Notes under the pieces: generated by a model
The model's database searches: none
What the model was told of the DNA's origin: nothing
The model's input: only the letters and a program-made list of their open reading frames with translations
In this document: positions 1 through 6,431 of the stretch, piece after piece
Numbering within the stretch: the first letter of the stretch is position 1
How the letters are laid out: each line of letters starts with the position of its first letter
From: Gammaproteobacteria bacterium
Lineage (GTDB): Bacteria; Pseudomonadota; Gammaproteobacteria; UBA9214
DNA length: 8,320 nt
Direction: 5' to 3'
NCBI GenBank assembly: GCA_030599705.1
Contig: JAUVNM010000059.1
Span: 1 to 8,320 of the forward strand
Program-made: the position numbers and the translations under genes

Positions 1-208
1 TGACGCGTACACCTCGGCCTTCAAGGGCATCCCGGAAATCATCATTCAGGGTATCGAACGGTTTCTTGCCCTGGATATAGGTGACGGCCATGGCATCCGG
101 CAGATCGGCATCCCCGCGCAGGTGGAACCCGCAGGCATTGAGCATCAACACGGTGGAACCCAGCACCAGAAACCGAAGAACCGACACGGAAAGATGTTGT
201 TTCCCCAT
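1..208 (-). CDS. lptE: LptE, LPS-assembly outer-membrane lipoprotein (5' part, 3' end beyond the left edge)
   Basis: LptE forms the plug inside the LptD barrel and helps insert lipopolysaccharide into the outer leaflet of the outer membrane. About 69 residues are visible. They show a lipoprotein signal peptide: a short basic start (MGK), a hydrophobic stretch at about residues 8-23, and the lipobox L23-N24-A25-C26, with Cys26 as the lipidation site. The mature protein then begins CGFHLRG, a sequence typical of LptE. The ATG at 208 lies one base after the leuS TGA, with no strong Shine-Dalgarno sequence, so translation is probably coupled to leuS. The leuS-lptE order is standard in gammaproteobacteria, with holA usually next, outside this window. 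Identification rests on the signal peptide, the CGFHLRG motif and the context. Confidence 0.9.
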   Translation of the reverse strand, partial: MGKQHLSVSVLRFLVLGSTVLMLNACGFHLRGDADLPDAMAVTYIQGKKPFDTLNDDFRDALEGRGVRV

Positions 209-209
209 C

Positions 210-2663
210 TCAGGCAACCACGTTCACCAGCTTGCCCGGCACCACGATAAACTTCTTCACCGGCCGGTCCTGGATATGTTTCTTCACATTGGGTTCATTC
301 AATACCAGCTCCTCCAGGTCCGCCTTTGCGGCATCGGCGGGCACATCGATCCGGCCACGCACCTTGCCGTTCACCTGGATGACCAGGGCAACGCTGCCCC
401 GAACCAGGGCGCCCTGGTCACATTCCGGCCAGGCGCAGTCCACCACGGCCTCACTGTGGCCGAGCTCCTGCCACAGGGTATGGCTGATATGCGGAATGAT
501 CGGCGCCAGCATCAACACCACGGCCTCCAGTGCTTCCTGCATGACGGCGCGCCCCTGTTCGGAGCTGTCCGTGAACCGGTTCAGCTCGTTCAGGAGTTCC
601 ATGTTGGCGGCGATCGCGGTATTGAACGTAAACCGGCGACCGATGTCATCGCCGACCTTGGCAATCGTCGTATGCACGCTGCGGCGCAGCGCTTTCTGTG
701 CATCCTCCAGAACGGCAATATCCAGCGCCGGCGCGTCACCCGCGGCAAGGTGTTCGGCCACCTGCTTCCAGAGACGCTTGAGGAAGCGGTAGGCGCCTTC
801 CACGCCCGTATCCGACCACTCGAGCGACTGCTCGGGCGGCGCGGCGAACATGGTAAACAGGCGCACGGTGTCCGCGCCATAGCGATCGATCAGGCCCTGC
901 GGGTCGACCGTGTTGCCCTTCGACTTGGACATCTTGGAGCCGTCTTTCAAAACCATGCCCTGGGTCAGCAGGCAGGTAAACGGCTCGTCACTGGCAAGCA
1001 GCCCGGCATCGCGCATCAGCTTGGTAAAGAAGCGTGCATATAACAGGTGCAGGACCGCATGCTCGATGCCGCCGATGTACTGGTCCACCGGCATCCAGTA
1101 ATTGGCCCGCTCATCCAGCATCGCGCCGTGCTGGTCGGCACAACAATAACGAGCGAAATACCAGGACGATTCAAAAAAGGTATCAAAGGTGTCGGTTTCC
1201 CGCTGCGCCTTGCCATGACATTGCGGACAGCTGGTTTCGATAAACGCGGCCAGTTTCTTCAGCGGGGAGCCGGTGGCATCGACGGTCACATCCGACGGCA
1301 GGACCACCGGCAGGTCGGTCTCCGGCACCGGTACCGCACCGCAATCCGGACAATTAATGATCGGGATCGGGCAACCCCAGTAGCGCTGGCGCGAAACACC
1401 CCAGTCGCGCAGCCGGTAGTTGACCTGGCGCCGGCCCTTGCCGGCCTGTTCGAGCCAGTCGCCGATGGCATCGAAGGCCTGCTCCGAGCTCAGCCCGCTG
1501 AATTCACCGGAGTCCTGCAGCACGCCCTTCTCGACGAACGCGGCCGTCTGCATGTCTGCGACCCCGTCATCAGCGGCCGGATGGACCACCTGGCGGATCT
1601 CGATGTCGTGCTGTTGCGCAAACTCGTAATCGCGCTGATCATGCGCGGGCACGGCCATGACGGCGCCATGGCCGTATTCCATGAGCACGAAGTTCGCCGC
1701 CCATACCGGCACCACCGCGCCGCTGATCGGATGCACCGCCTTGAGGCCGGTGTCTACACCGAGCTTTTCCATGGTGGCCATGTCGGCCTCGGCCACACGG
1801 GTGTTTTTACACGCATCGATAAATGCCCGCAGCGCCGGGCTGGACTGCGCCGCCTCCGCGGCCAGCGGGTGCTCCGGTGCGACCGCAACAAAGGTCACGC
1901 CCATGACGGTATCCGGGCGGGTGGTATATATAGGTAAACTCGCGCCCCGGCCCTCGATGCCGAACTGCATCTCGATGCCCTCGGAACGTCCGATCCAGTT
2001 ACGCTGCATGGTGCGGACCTGGTCCGGCCAGCCGTCCAGCTTGTCCAGATCGTCGAGCAATTCCTCTGCGTAGTCGGTGATCTTCAGGAACCACTGGGGA
2101 ATCTCGCGGCGCTCCACGGGCGCACCGGAGCGCCAGCCCTTGCCGTCGATGACCTGCTCGTTGGCCAGCACGGTCTGGTCCACCGGGTCCCAGTTGACCA
2201 CCGCGGTCTTCTTGTAGACCACACCCCGCTCGAACAGGCGCGTAAAGAACCACTGCTCCCAGCGATAGTATTCCGGGTCACAGGTCGCGATTTCACGCTC
2301 CCAGTCATAGCCAAAGCCGAGGCGCTTCAACTGGTTGCGCATGTAGTCGATGTTTTCATAGGTCCACTGCGCCGGCGGCACCTGGTTCTGGATGGCGGCG
2401 TTCTCGGCCGGCAGCCCGAAGGCGTCCCAGCCCATGGGCTGCAGGACATTGCGGCCCTGCATGCGCTGGTAACGGGTGATGACATCACCAATGGTGTAAT
2501 TGCGCACATGCCCCATGTGCAGGCGTCCGCTCGGATAGGGGAACATGGACAGGCAGTAATACTTTTCCCGGCCATCCTCCTCGCTGGCCCGGAAGGTCTG
2601 ACTGGATTCCCAGAATTGCCGGGCGGCGGCTTCTATCCTGTCGGGCTGGTAGGTGCTGTCCAT
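210..2663 (-). CDS. leuS: Leucyl-tRNA synthetase (class Ia), compact form without the leucine-specific insertion
   Basis: This cytoplasmic enzyme charges tRNA(Leu) with leucine and edits mischarged tRNA. The protein has 817 residues, and its N-terminus aligns with that of E. coli LeuRS, which supports the ATG at 2663. Visible parts are the HIGH-type motif HMGH at 49-52; the CP1 editing domain, with TTRPDT at 247-252 and HDQRDYEF at 341-348 (Asp345 matching the conserved editing aspartate); the KMSKS loop at 577-581; an anticodon-binding helical domain from about 610; and the C-terminal end VPGKLVNVV. Two features differ from the 860-residue E. coli enzyme. QGMVLKDGSKMSKS runs straight into KMSKS, so the roughly 45-50 residue leucine-specific domain is absent. 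The ZN-1 cysteines are missing (VNWDP...GKGWRSG), while a CPDC...CPQC pair is present at 438-441 and 479-482. No strong ribosome-binding site precedes the start. Confidence 0.98.
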   Translation of the reverse strand: MDSTYQPDRIEAAARQFWESSQTFRASEEDGREKYYCLSMFPYPSGRLHMGHVRNYTIGDVITRYQRMQGRNVLQPMGWDAFGLPAENAAIQNQVPPAQWTYENIDYMRNQLKRLGFGYDWEREIATCDPEYYRWEQWFFTRLFERGVVYKKTAVVNWDPVDQTVLANEQVIDGKGWRSGAPVERREIPQWFLKITDYAEELLDDLDKLDGWPDQVRTMQRNWIGRSEGIEMQFGIEGRGASLPIYTTRPDTVMGVTFVAVAPEHPLAAEAAQSSPALRAFIDACKNTRVAEADMATMEKLGVDTGLKAVHPISGAVVPVWAANFVLMEYGHGAVMAVPAHDQRDYEFAQQHDIEIRQVVHPAADDGVADMQTAAFVEKGVLQDSGEFSGLSSEQAFDAIGDWLEQAGKGRRQVNYRLRDWGVSRQRYWGCPIPIINCPDCGAVPVPETDLPVVLPSDVTVDATGSPLKKLAAFIETSCPQCHGKAQRETDTFDTFFESSWYFARYCCADQHGAMLDERANYWMPVDQYIGGIEHAVLHLLYARFFTKLMRDAGLLASDEPFTCLLTQGMVLKDGSKMSKSKGNTVDPQGLIDRYGADTVRLFTMFAAPPEQSLEWSDTGVEGAYRFLKRLWKQVAEHLAAGDAPALDIAVLEDAQKALRRSVHTTIAKVGDDIGRRFTFNTAIAANMELLNELNRFTDSSEQGRAVMQEALEAVVLMLAPIIPHISHTLWQELGHSEAVVDCAWPECDQGALVRGSVALVIQVNGKVRGRIDVPADAAKADLEELVLNEPNVKKHIQDRPVKKFIVVPGKLVNVVA

Positions 2664-2696
2664 GGGCTGCGGTCAGTGAGATCAATCGGGAGCGGA

Positions 2697-2725
2697 AGAA
2701 TACCCCAGCATACGGTGAACTTCAC
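2697..2725 (-). promoter_or_regulatory. Possible sigma-70 promoter for leuS-lptE
   Basis: On the minus strand, GTGAAG (2725-2720) and TATTCT (2702-2697) are spaced by 17 bases and lie about 35 bases upstream of the leuS start. The -10 matches the consensus at 4 of 6 positions and the -35 at only 3 of 6. The -35 box lies within the palindrome at 2714-2726. This is a weak call, made because a promoter for leuS must lie in this spacer or upstream of it. Confidence 0.22.
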
Positions 2726-2726
2726 C
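2714..2726. repeat. Perfect short palindrome GGTGAA-C-TTCACC
   Basis: Two 6-bp arms with a single central base lie in the spacer between the divergent leuS and zinc-ribbon genes. The palindrome overlaps the proposed leuS -35 box, a position that would suit an operator. It is separated by one base from a second inverted repeat at 2728-2745. No known regulator site is recognised. Confidence 0.5.
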
Positions 2727-2727
2727 T

Positions 2728-2745
2728 TGGACCCGGATTGGTCCA
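2728..2745. repeat. Inverted repeat TGGACC-n6-GGTCCA
   Basis: Perfect 6-bp arms flank a 6-base spacer (CGGATT) in the divergent leuS / zinc-ribbon spacer. It could be a protein-binding site or a hairpin in the leuS leader RNA. The sequence alone does not decide, and chance is not excluded. Confidence 0.45.
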
Positions 2746-2769
2746 CACTTGGAGTATACCGGTTCACAC

Positions 2770-2773
2770 AGGA
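2770..2773 (+). promoter_or_regulatory. Ribosome-binding site that decides the zinc-ribbon gene start
   Basis: AGGA ends 8 bases before the ATG at 2782, which is good spacing. Two alternative in-frame starts, the TTG at 2749 and the ATG at 2773, have no properly spaced Shine-Dalgarno sequence, and the ATG at 2773 overlaps this AGGA. The start at 2782 is therefore preferred. Confidence 0.6.
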
Positions 2774-2781
2774 TGCCCGAT

Positions 2782-3321
2782 ATGAGCAAGGAAACTTCCA
2801 CTCGCGAAAAATGGCTCGCGGCCTATGACGACATGATGGTACGGGTAAAGACCGCCATCGAGGAGGCGGAGGAAGCCACTATCCCGACCCTGCAGCGCTA
2901 CATCCACAATGCCCGGGATACGGCCGTCGAGCTTGGCGAGCTGACGCGGGAGGAGGCCGAGAAGATCGCCACCTACCTGGAGCGCGACCTCGCGGACGCC
3001 GGCAGGCACCTCGCCGATACCGGCCATCAACTCGGCGACTGGCTGCGCTTCGATATCGACCTGATCGAGGACCGGCTGCTGACTGCGCTGGCGCAGGTCG
3101 CCGACCATACCCGGCTGGAGATCCAGCAGTTCGAGCGCGACATCCGGGAGGGCCCGGCGTGGAATACCGGCGAGGTCACCGGGCCCGGTACCCTGGTATG
3201 CGCATCCTGCGGCACCATCATGCGCTTCCATGCCACCGGTTATATCCCGAACTGCCCCAATTGTGAGCACACGGTGTTTCACCGCAAGACGGTCGAAGAC
3301 GAGCTTGATGAAAAAGAATAG
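2782..3321 (+). CDS. ybeL: YbeL-type zinc-ribbon protein (DUF1451), function unknown
   Basis: The protein has 179 residues from the chosen ATG. Residues 1-125 are highly charged and predicted helical, rich in Glu, Arg and Ala with few breaks, consistent with long amphipathic helices or a coiled coil. Residues 130-168 form a zinc ribbon with C140-x2-C143 and C158-x2-C161. They are preceded by GEVTGPGTLVC, which closely matches the C-terminus of E. coli YbeL as I recall it. No signal peptide or membrane segment is seen, so it is probably cytoplasmic. E. coli ybeL also lies upstream of leuS, so both position and sequence support the family call. It is the only plus-strand gene here: divergent from leuS and convergent with lnt. 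The biochemical role is unknown, and no partner can be inferred beyond neighbourhood. Confidence 0.88.
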   Translation: MSKETSTREKWLAAYDDMMVRVKTAIEEAEEATIPTLQRYIHNARDTAVELGELTREEAEKIATYLERDLADAGRHLADTGHQLGDWLRFDIDLIEDRLLTALAQVADHTRLEIQQFERDIREGPAWNTGEVTGPGTLVCASCGTIMRFHATGYIPNCPNCEHTVFHRKTVEDELDEKE

Positions 3322-3348
3322 CCCGGATGCAGCACAGCGGAATCCGGG
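3311..3348 (-). terminator. Possible intrinsic terminator of the lnt transcript
   Basis: Reading leftward from lnt, the hairpin CCCGGAT / ATCCGGG is followed by CTATTCTTTTT (3321-3311), a T-rich run. This gives a GC-rich 7-bp stem plus an imperfect U-tract in the minus direction. The T-rich run is the complement of the last codons of the zinc-ribbon gene. The plus direction has no T-run after the hairpin, so it would not serve the zinc-ribbon gene as a classical terminator. Confidence 0.4.
3322..3348. repeat. REP-like palindrome CCCGGAT...ATCCGGG in the convergent spacer
   Basis: Perfect 7-bp arms (3322-3328 and 3342-3348) enclose a 13-base loop, in which GC/GC can form a small inner stem around ACA. 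The motif AGCCCGGAT...GGAATCCGGG resembles, from memory, a palindromic sequence type common in intergenic spaces of many proteobacteria. It starts directly after the stop codon of the zinc-ribbon gene. Copy number in this genome cannot be judged from one window. Confidence 0.6.
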
Positions 3349-3380
3349 TGTACGATATTCGTTACTGACTGAATGATGGT

Positions 3381-4925
3381 TCATCCGCAGGACCGGCCCC
3401 CGGCCGGGAATTCATTTCCCCGCGGGGCGCGGGTCCTACCCGACCGCGCATCAGTAAGCCACGCCATCAGCAGCAACACCACGCACATCACTATCACCGG
3501 CACATTCCCGACGCGCACGTACGGTGTGGCCCCCTGGCGAGGCATCACACTCCCGGTGAGCACGACTTCCTCGTCCTGTGCACTGCGGGTCAGGATGTTC
3601 CCGCGGTAATCGATGATTGCCGATATGCCGGTATTGGTGGCACGCAGCAACGGCCGCCCCGTTTCGCGCACACGCATGCGCGCCATTTCCAGATGCTGGT
3701 GCGGCGCCAGCGAGCCACCGAACCAGGCATCATTACTGACATTGACCAGCATGGCTGCCTCGGGCAGGTCCCGGATGACCTGCTCGCCGAAGATCACCTC
3801 GTAGCAGATAGAGGTCGCAACCGGGTAACCGCCCGCGTGCAGCAGCAACTGCCCGACCCTGCCACTGGTGAAATCCGCGTTCGGGACCGCCAGCGCGTCC
3901 AGGGTGTGACCAATCACGTTGCGCAGTGGCAGATACTCGCCGTACGGCACCAGGTGCTGCTTGTTATAGAACGCGCGGGCGCCGTTGATCGAGATCACGC
4001 TGTTGTAGTATTCCCAGCTGTCCCGGTCCAGTAACGGGATGCCGGTCAGCAGCGTCATGCCGGCCGCCCGCAGTTTTGTCTCCAGATAGGGAATAAAGTC
4101 GTCCTCGACCTGGTGATAAAAGGCGGGAATCGCCGTTTCCGGCCACACAACGACATCGACATCCTGCAATGCAAAGGTAAGTTCAGAGTAGCGTTCCAGC
4201 GTGGCAACCAGGTTGGCTGGCGCCCATTTGTCCTCCTGGGAAATATTACCCTGTACCAGGGCAACCTCGAGCGCCGCACCGCGCGGCTGCGTCCACTCGA
4301 CCCGCTCCAGCAGCAGTCCACCGCCCCAGAGCACGACCAGCAGGCCAAGGCTGAAGGTTCGCCTGCAGTCCCTGGCAATCGCCAGCAGCAGTCCCGCACT
4401 CACGGCCACCACCAGGCCGGTGCCGAACACACCGCCCACCGGGGCATAACCGGACAGCGGGCTGTCGATCTGGCTGCTGCCGATCGTCAGCCACGGGAAC
4501 CCGGAAAACAGCCAGCCACGCACCCATTCACTGAGAATCCAGCCGGCGGGCAGTGCCAGCGCCATGGCCGCCCAACGCGGTCTGCCGGGTAGCAGGTGCC
4601 GGGTACAATAGCCGACACCCGCCGGGTACAGGCTCAGGAAGGCCACCAGACCCGACATGACGAGCACGGCGGGCACGACTGGCACATGGCCATAGTGATG
4701 AATACTGATGTACACCCAGGAAATACCGGCCCCGAAGAATCCGAGCCCGAACAGGTAACCATGAAGGAAAGCGCGGCGCGGGGCATCCCCGGTCCACTGG
4801 TTAAACAATACGGCGAGTGCGAGTACTGCCAGCGGGTACCAGCCAAACGGTGCAAACGCCGTAACGGCAAGCATGCCGGCAAGCAGTACAATCAGCCAGC
4901 CGAACCGGTCGACAAGTGCTGTCAC
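3381..4925 (-). CDS. lnt: Apolipoprotein N-acyltransferase Lnt
   Basis: This inner-membrane enzyme transfers an acyl chain from phospholipid to the N-terminal cysteine of diacylated lipoproteins, the last step of lipoprotein maturation. The 514 residues (E. coli: 512) show about seven N-terminal membrane segments up to residue 206, a nitrilase-like (CN-hydrolase) domain at about 220-455, and a final membrane helix at about 475-490. The catalytic triad is visible: Glu263 in WPETAIP, Lys322 in NKQHLVPYGEY and Cys374 in TSICYE. GFPWL (142-146) and VNVSNDAWFG (394-403) are also typical. The start is GTG at 4925, which overlaps the corC stop as GTGA, so translation is probably coupled to corC. The oddity is the C-terminus: residues 496-513 are encoded by a pair of inverted REP-like hairpins. 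Confidence 0.98.
   Translation of the reverse strand: MTALVDRFGWLIVLLAGMLAVTAFAPFGWYPLAVLALAVLFNQWTGDAPRRAFLHGYLFGLGFFGAGISWVYISIHHYGHVPVVPAVLVMSGLVAFLSLYPAGVGYCTRHLLPGRPRWAAMALALPAGWILSEWVRGWLFSGFPWLTIGSSQIDSPLSGYAPVGGVFGTGLVVAVSAGLLLAIARDCRRTFSLGLLVVLWGGGLLLERVEWTQPRGAALEVALVQGNISQEDKWAPANLVATLERYSELTFALQDVDVVVWPETAIPAFYHQVEDDFIPYLETKLRAAGMTLLTGIPLLDRDSWEYYNSVISINGARAFYNKQHLVPYGEYLPLRNVIGHTLDALAVPNADFTSGRVGQLLLHAGGYPVATSICYEVIFGEQVIRDLPEAAMLVNVSNDAWFGGSLAPHQHLEMARMRVRETGRPLLRATNTGISAIIDYRGNILTRSAQDEEVVLTGSVMPRQGATPYVRVGNVPVIVMCVVLLLMAWLTDARSGRTRAPRGNEFPAGGRSCG
3387..3439. repeat. BIME-like pair of inverted REP-type hairpins inside the 3' end of lnt
   Basis: Two inverted copies, 3389-3410 (plus) and 3437-3416 (minus), are separated by TTCAT. 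Each has a G(T/C)AGGA header, a 6-bp stem, a CCC loop and a GAA tail. The stems are CCGGCC/GGCCGG in the plus copy and CCCGCG/CGCGGG in the minus copy. Over 22 aligned positions 18 are identical. The four differences form two stem base pairs (positions 7:17 and 10:14), each swapped between G:C and C:G, so pairing is kept. This pattern fits REP sequences of the kind mobilised by RAYT transposases. No such transposase is in the window. Confidence 0.75.
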
Positions 4926-5806
4926 CGTTCAGCGCTGGCTTCTGCTTCCTGTACTTCGACAGGTTTCGGCAACACGGTCAATTGCAGCATGTGGACACGC
5001 CGGTTGTCCGCCCGCAGGATCTTGAACAGCAGGTTGTCAATAACGACGCGCTCGCCGCGTTTCGGCAGGTGCCCCATTTCATTGACAACCAGTCCGCCGA
5101 TCGTGTCGAACTCCTCGCCGGACAGGCTGGTGCCAAAATATTCATTGAAGTCCTCGACCAGCGTGAGTGCCTTGATGGTGTAGTGCACCTCGCTGTGTTT
5201 GCGGATGGTGTCTTCCTCTTCCACATCATGCTCGTCCTCGATCTCGCCGACGATCTGCTCCAGTACATCCTCGATGGTCACCATACCGGCCACGCCGCCA
5301 TATTCGTCCACCACGATCGCCATGTGATTACGACTGGCACGGAATTCCTTCAGCAGGATATTGAGGCGCTTGCTCTCGGGAACAAAAATCGCGGGCCGCA
5401 GGATCTCGCGCACGTTGAAACGCTCATCCGCCCGCTGGTAGGCATGCAACAACAGGTCCTTGGCCAGCAGGATACCGACCACTTCGTCCCGACTTTCGCC
5501 GATCACCGGGAAGCGCGAGTGACCGGACTCGACCACGGTACGCAGCAACACCCGGGGACTGGCATCGTCCTCCAGTACCACGACCTGGGACCGCGGGATC
5601 ATGACGTCGCGCACCTGCATGTCGTCGACCTGCAGCACGCCCTCGAGCATGCCCAGCAGGTCGGCATCAAACAGGTTGTTCTGGTGGGAAGCGCGCAGCA
5701 ATTCGACCAGCTGCTCGTTGTCGGTGGGCACCCGTGCCAGCGCCTGTTTAATCCTGTCAAGCCAGGAGCGCCGACCGGGGCCGTTGGGAGGTCGGTCTTT
5801 GTTCAT
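4922..5806 (-). CDS. corC: CorC/YbeX, CBS-pair and CorC_HlyC domain protein
   Basis: The 294 residues match E. coli YbeX (292) along the whole length. A tandem CBS pair spans about 65-190, with RDVMIPR at 66-72, SRFPV at 97-101, VDEYGG at 166-171 and TIEDVLEQIVGEIEDE at 177-192. The CorC_HlyC (transporter-associated) domain follows at about 205-280, including DTIGGLV and GHLP. There are no membrane segments, so it is soluble. The family was named for magnesium and cobalt efflux; in E. coli YbeX has more recently been linked to ribosome and rRNA metabolism, which suits the ybeY-phoH neighbourhood. CBS pairs usually bind adenine nucleotides. The ATG at 5806 has no well-spaced ribosome-binding site: GAGGT lies 16 bases upstream. 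The stop overlaps the lnt GTG. A 142-bp spacer separates it from ybeY. Confidence 0.95.
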   Translation of the reverse strand: MNKDRPPNGPGRRSWLDRIKQALARVPTDNEQLVELLRASHQNNLFDADLLGMLEGVLQVDDMQVRDVMIPRSQVVVLEDDASPRVLLRTVVESGHSRFPVIGESRDEVVGILLAKDLLLHAYQRADERFNVREILRPAIFVPESKRLNILLKEFRASRNHMAIVVDEYGGVAGMVTIEDVLEQIVGEIEDEHDVEEEDTIRKHSEVHYTIKALTLVEDFNEYFGTSLSGEEFDTIGGLVVNEMGHLPKRGERVVIDNLLFKILRADNRRVHMLQLTVLPKPVEVQEAEASAER

Positions 5807-5948
5807 TTAATAACAGCTGGTTACCTCGGTATCATCAAGTCATTTATCGGCAAGAGCCCGTCTATGCGTAGCCACTGGCACGTCATGTTCCAAGTGTATG
5901 GAAATTTGAGCAATATTGACACCTTGCCACCCCGCCCGGGAACGGCCG
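5807..5948. other. Spacer between ybeY and corC with an AT-rich patch
   Basis: This 142-bp gap interrupts an otherwise tight operon. It holds a patch at about 5890-5920 that is clearly richer in A and T than the coding sequence around it, the 8-bp palindrome CAATATTG (5911-5918), and TTCCA/TGGAA arms separated by six bases just beside it. No credible gene is seen: the minus-strand frame crossing the gap (5840-6052) overlaps ybeY out of frame and lacks family character. Confidence 0.5.
5893..5922 (-). promoter_or_regulatory. Possible internal promoter for corC-lnt
   Basis: On the minus strand GTGTCA (5922-5917) and TACACT (5898-5893) each match the sigma-70 boxes at 4 of 6 positions, with an 18-base spacer, about 87 bases upstream of the corC ATG and within the AT-rich patch. 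The call is weak and rests on position and composition as much as on the boxes. Confidence 0.22.
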
Positions 5949-6416
5949 TCAATCAACACGTGGCCGGTAAGGGTCGGCAAACCCGAGCTGGCCAAGCAAT
6001 TGCGCCTCCAGCTGTTCCATGTGCCCGGCCTCCTCCGCTTGCTGGTGGTCATGCCCCAGCAGGTGCAACACGCCGTGAATGGTGATGTGGGCCCAGTGCT
6101 CCTCCAGTGACTTGGACTGCGTTACTGCTTCCCGCGCCACGACCGGCGCACAGATAACGATATCGCCGAGCAGCCCGGATTCAACACCCGGCAGCGGCTG
6201 GTAGGGAAATGACAGGACATTGGTTGCACCATCCTTGCCCCGGTAGCGGTGATTGAGCGCCGTAATTTCCGCTTCGTCGACAATACGCAACGTTAATTCA
6301 GAGTCGGCAGCCCGGTTCTGCAGGGCATGCTGCAGCCACTGGTACAATTGCGCGGATGATGGCAAGCCCTCGGCGGTGATTGCACACTGGATTTCAATAC
6401 CGGGCTCTGTACTCAT
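5949..6416 (-). CDS. ybeY: YbeY, single-strand endoribonuclease / rRNA maturation factor
   Basis: YbeY is a zinc-dependent endoribonuclease that matures the 3' end of 16S rRNA and, together with RNase R, removes defective ribosomes. The 155 residues (same length as E. coli) carry the family metal site HGVLHLLGHDH at 114-124, giving His114, His118 and His124 as zinc ligands. The conserved Arg59 is present in RYRGKDGATNVLSFP, as is GDIVICAP at 84-91. The ATG at 6416 follows the phoH stop by 15 bases, with no strong Shine-Dalgarno sequence, so coupling to phoH is likely. The gene is intact and ordinary. Downstream of it comes the unusual 142-bp gap before corC. Confidence 0.97.
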   Translation of the reverse strand: MSTEPGIEIQCAITAEGLPSSAQLYQWLQHALQNRAADSELTLRIVDEAEITALNHRYRGKDGATNVLSFPYQPLPGVESGLLGDIVICAPVVAREAVTQSKSLEEHWAHITIHGVLHLLGHDHQQAEEAGHMEQLEAQLLGQLGFADPYRPRVD

Positions 6417-6431
6417 TATGAGAAATGCGGG

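Noticed and set aside
81..1043. Long plus-strand open frame (320 codons) opposite leuS and lptE
   Set aside because: It lies entirely antisense to well-conserved leuS and lptE sequence, has the His/Gln/Arg-rich composition of a shadow frame and shows no family motif.
1047..1937. Plus-strand open frame of 296 codons opposite leuS
   Set aside because: Shadow of the GC-rich leuS codons; no recognisable domain or ribosome-binding site.
2749..2781. Extended start of the zinc-ribbon gene at TTG 2749 or ATG 2773
   Set aside because: AGGA at 2770-2773 is well spaced only for the ATG at 2782, and the extra residues have no support.
5840..6052. Minus-strand frame of 70 codons spanning the ybeY 3' end and the spacer
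   Set aside because: Out of frame with ybeY over half its length, no ribosome-binding site and no recognisable motif; not a frameshifted ybeY because ybeY has a normal full length.
4916..6085. Plus-strand open frame of 389 codons opposite corC and part of ybeY
   Set aside because: It is longer than corC itself, but the minus strand encodes a full-length CorC with all conserved motifs; the plus frame has no family character.
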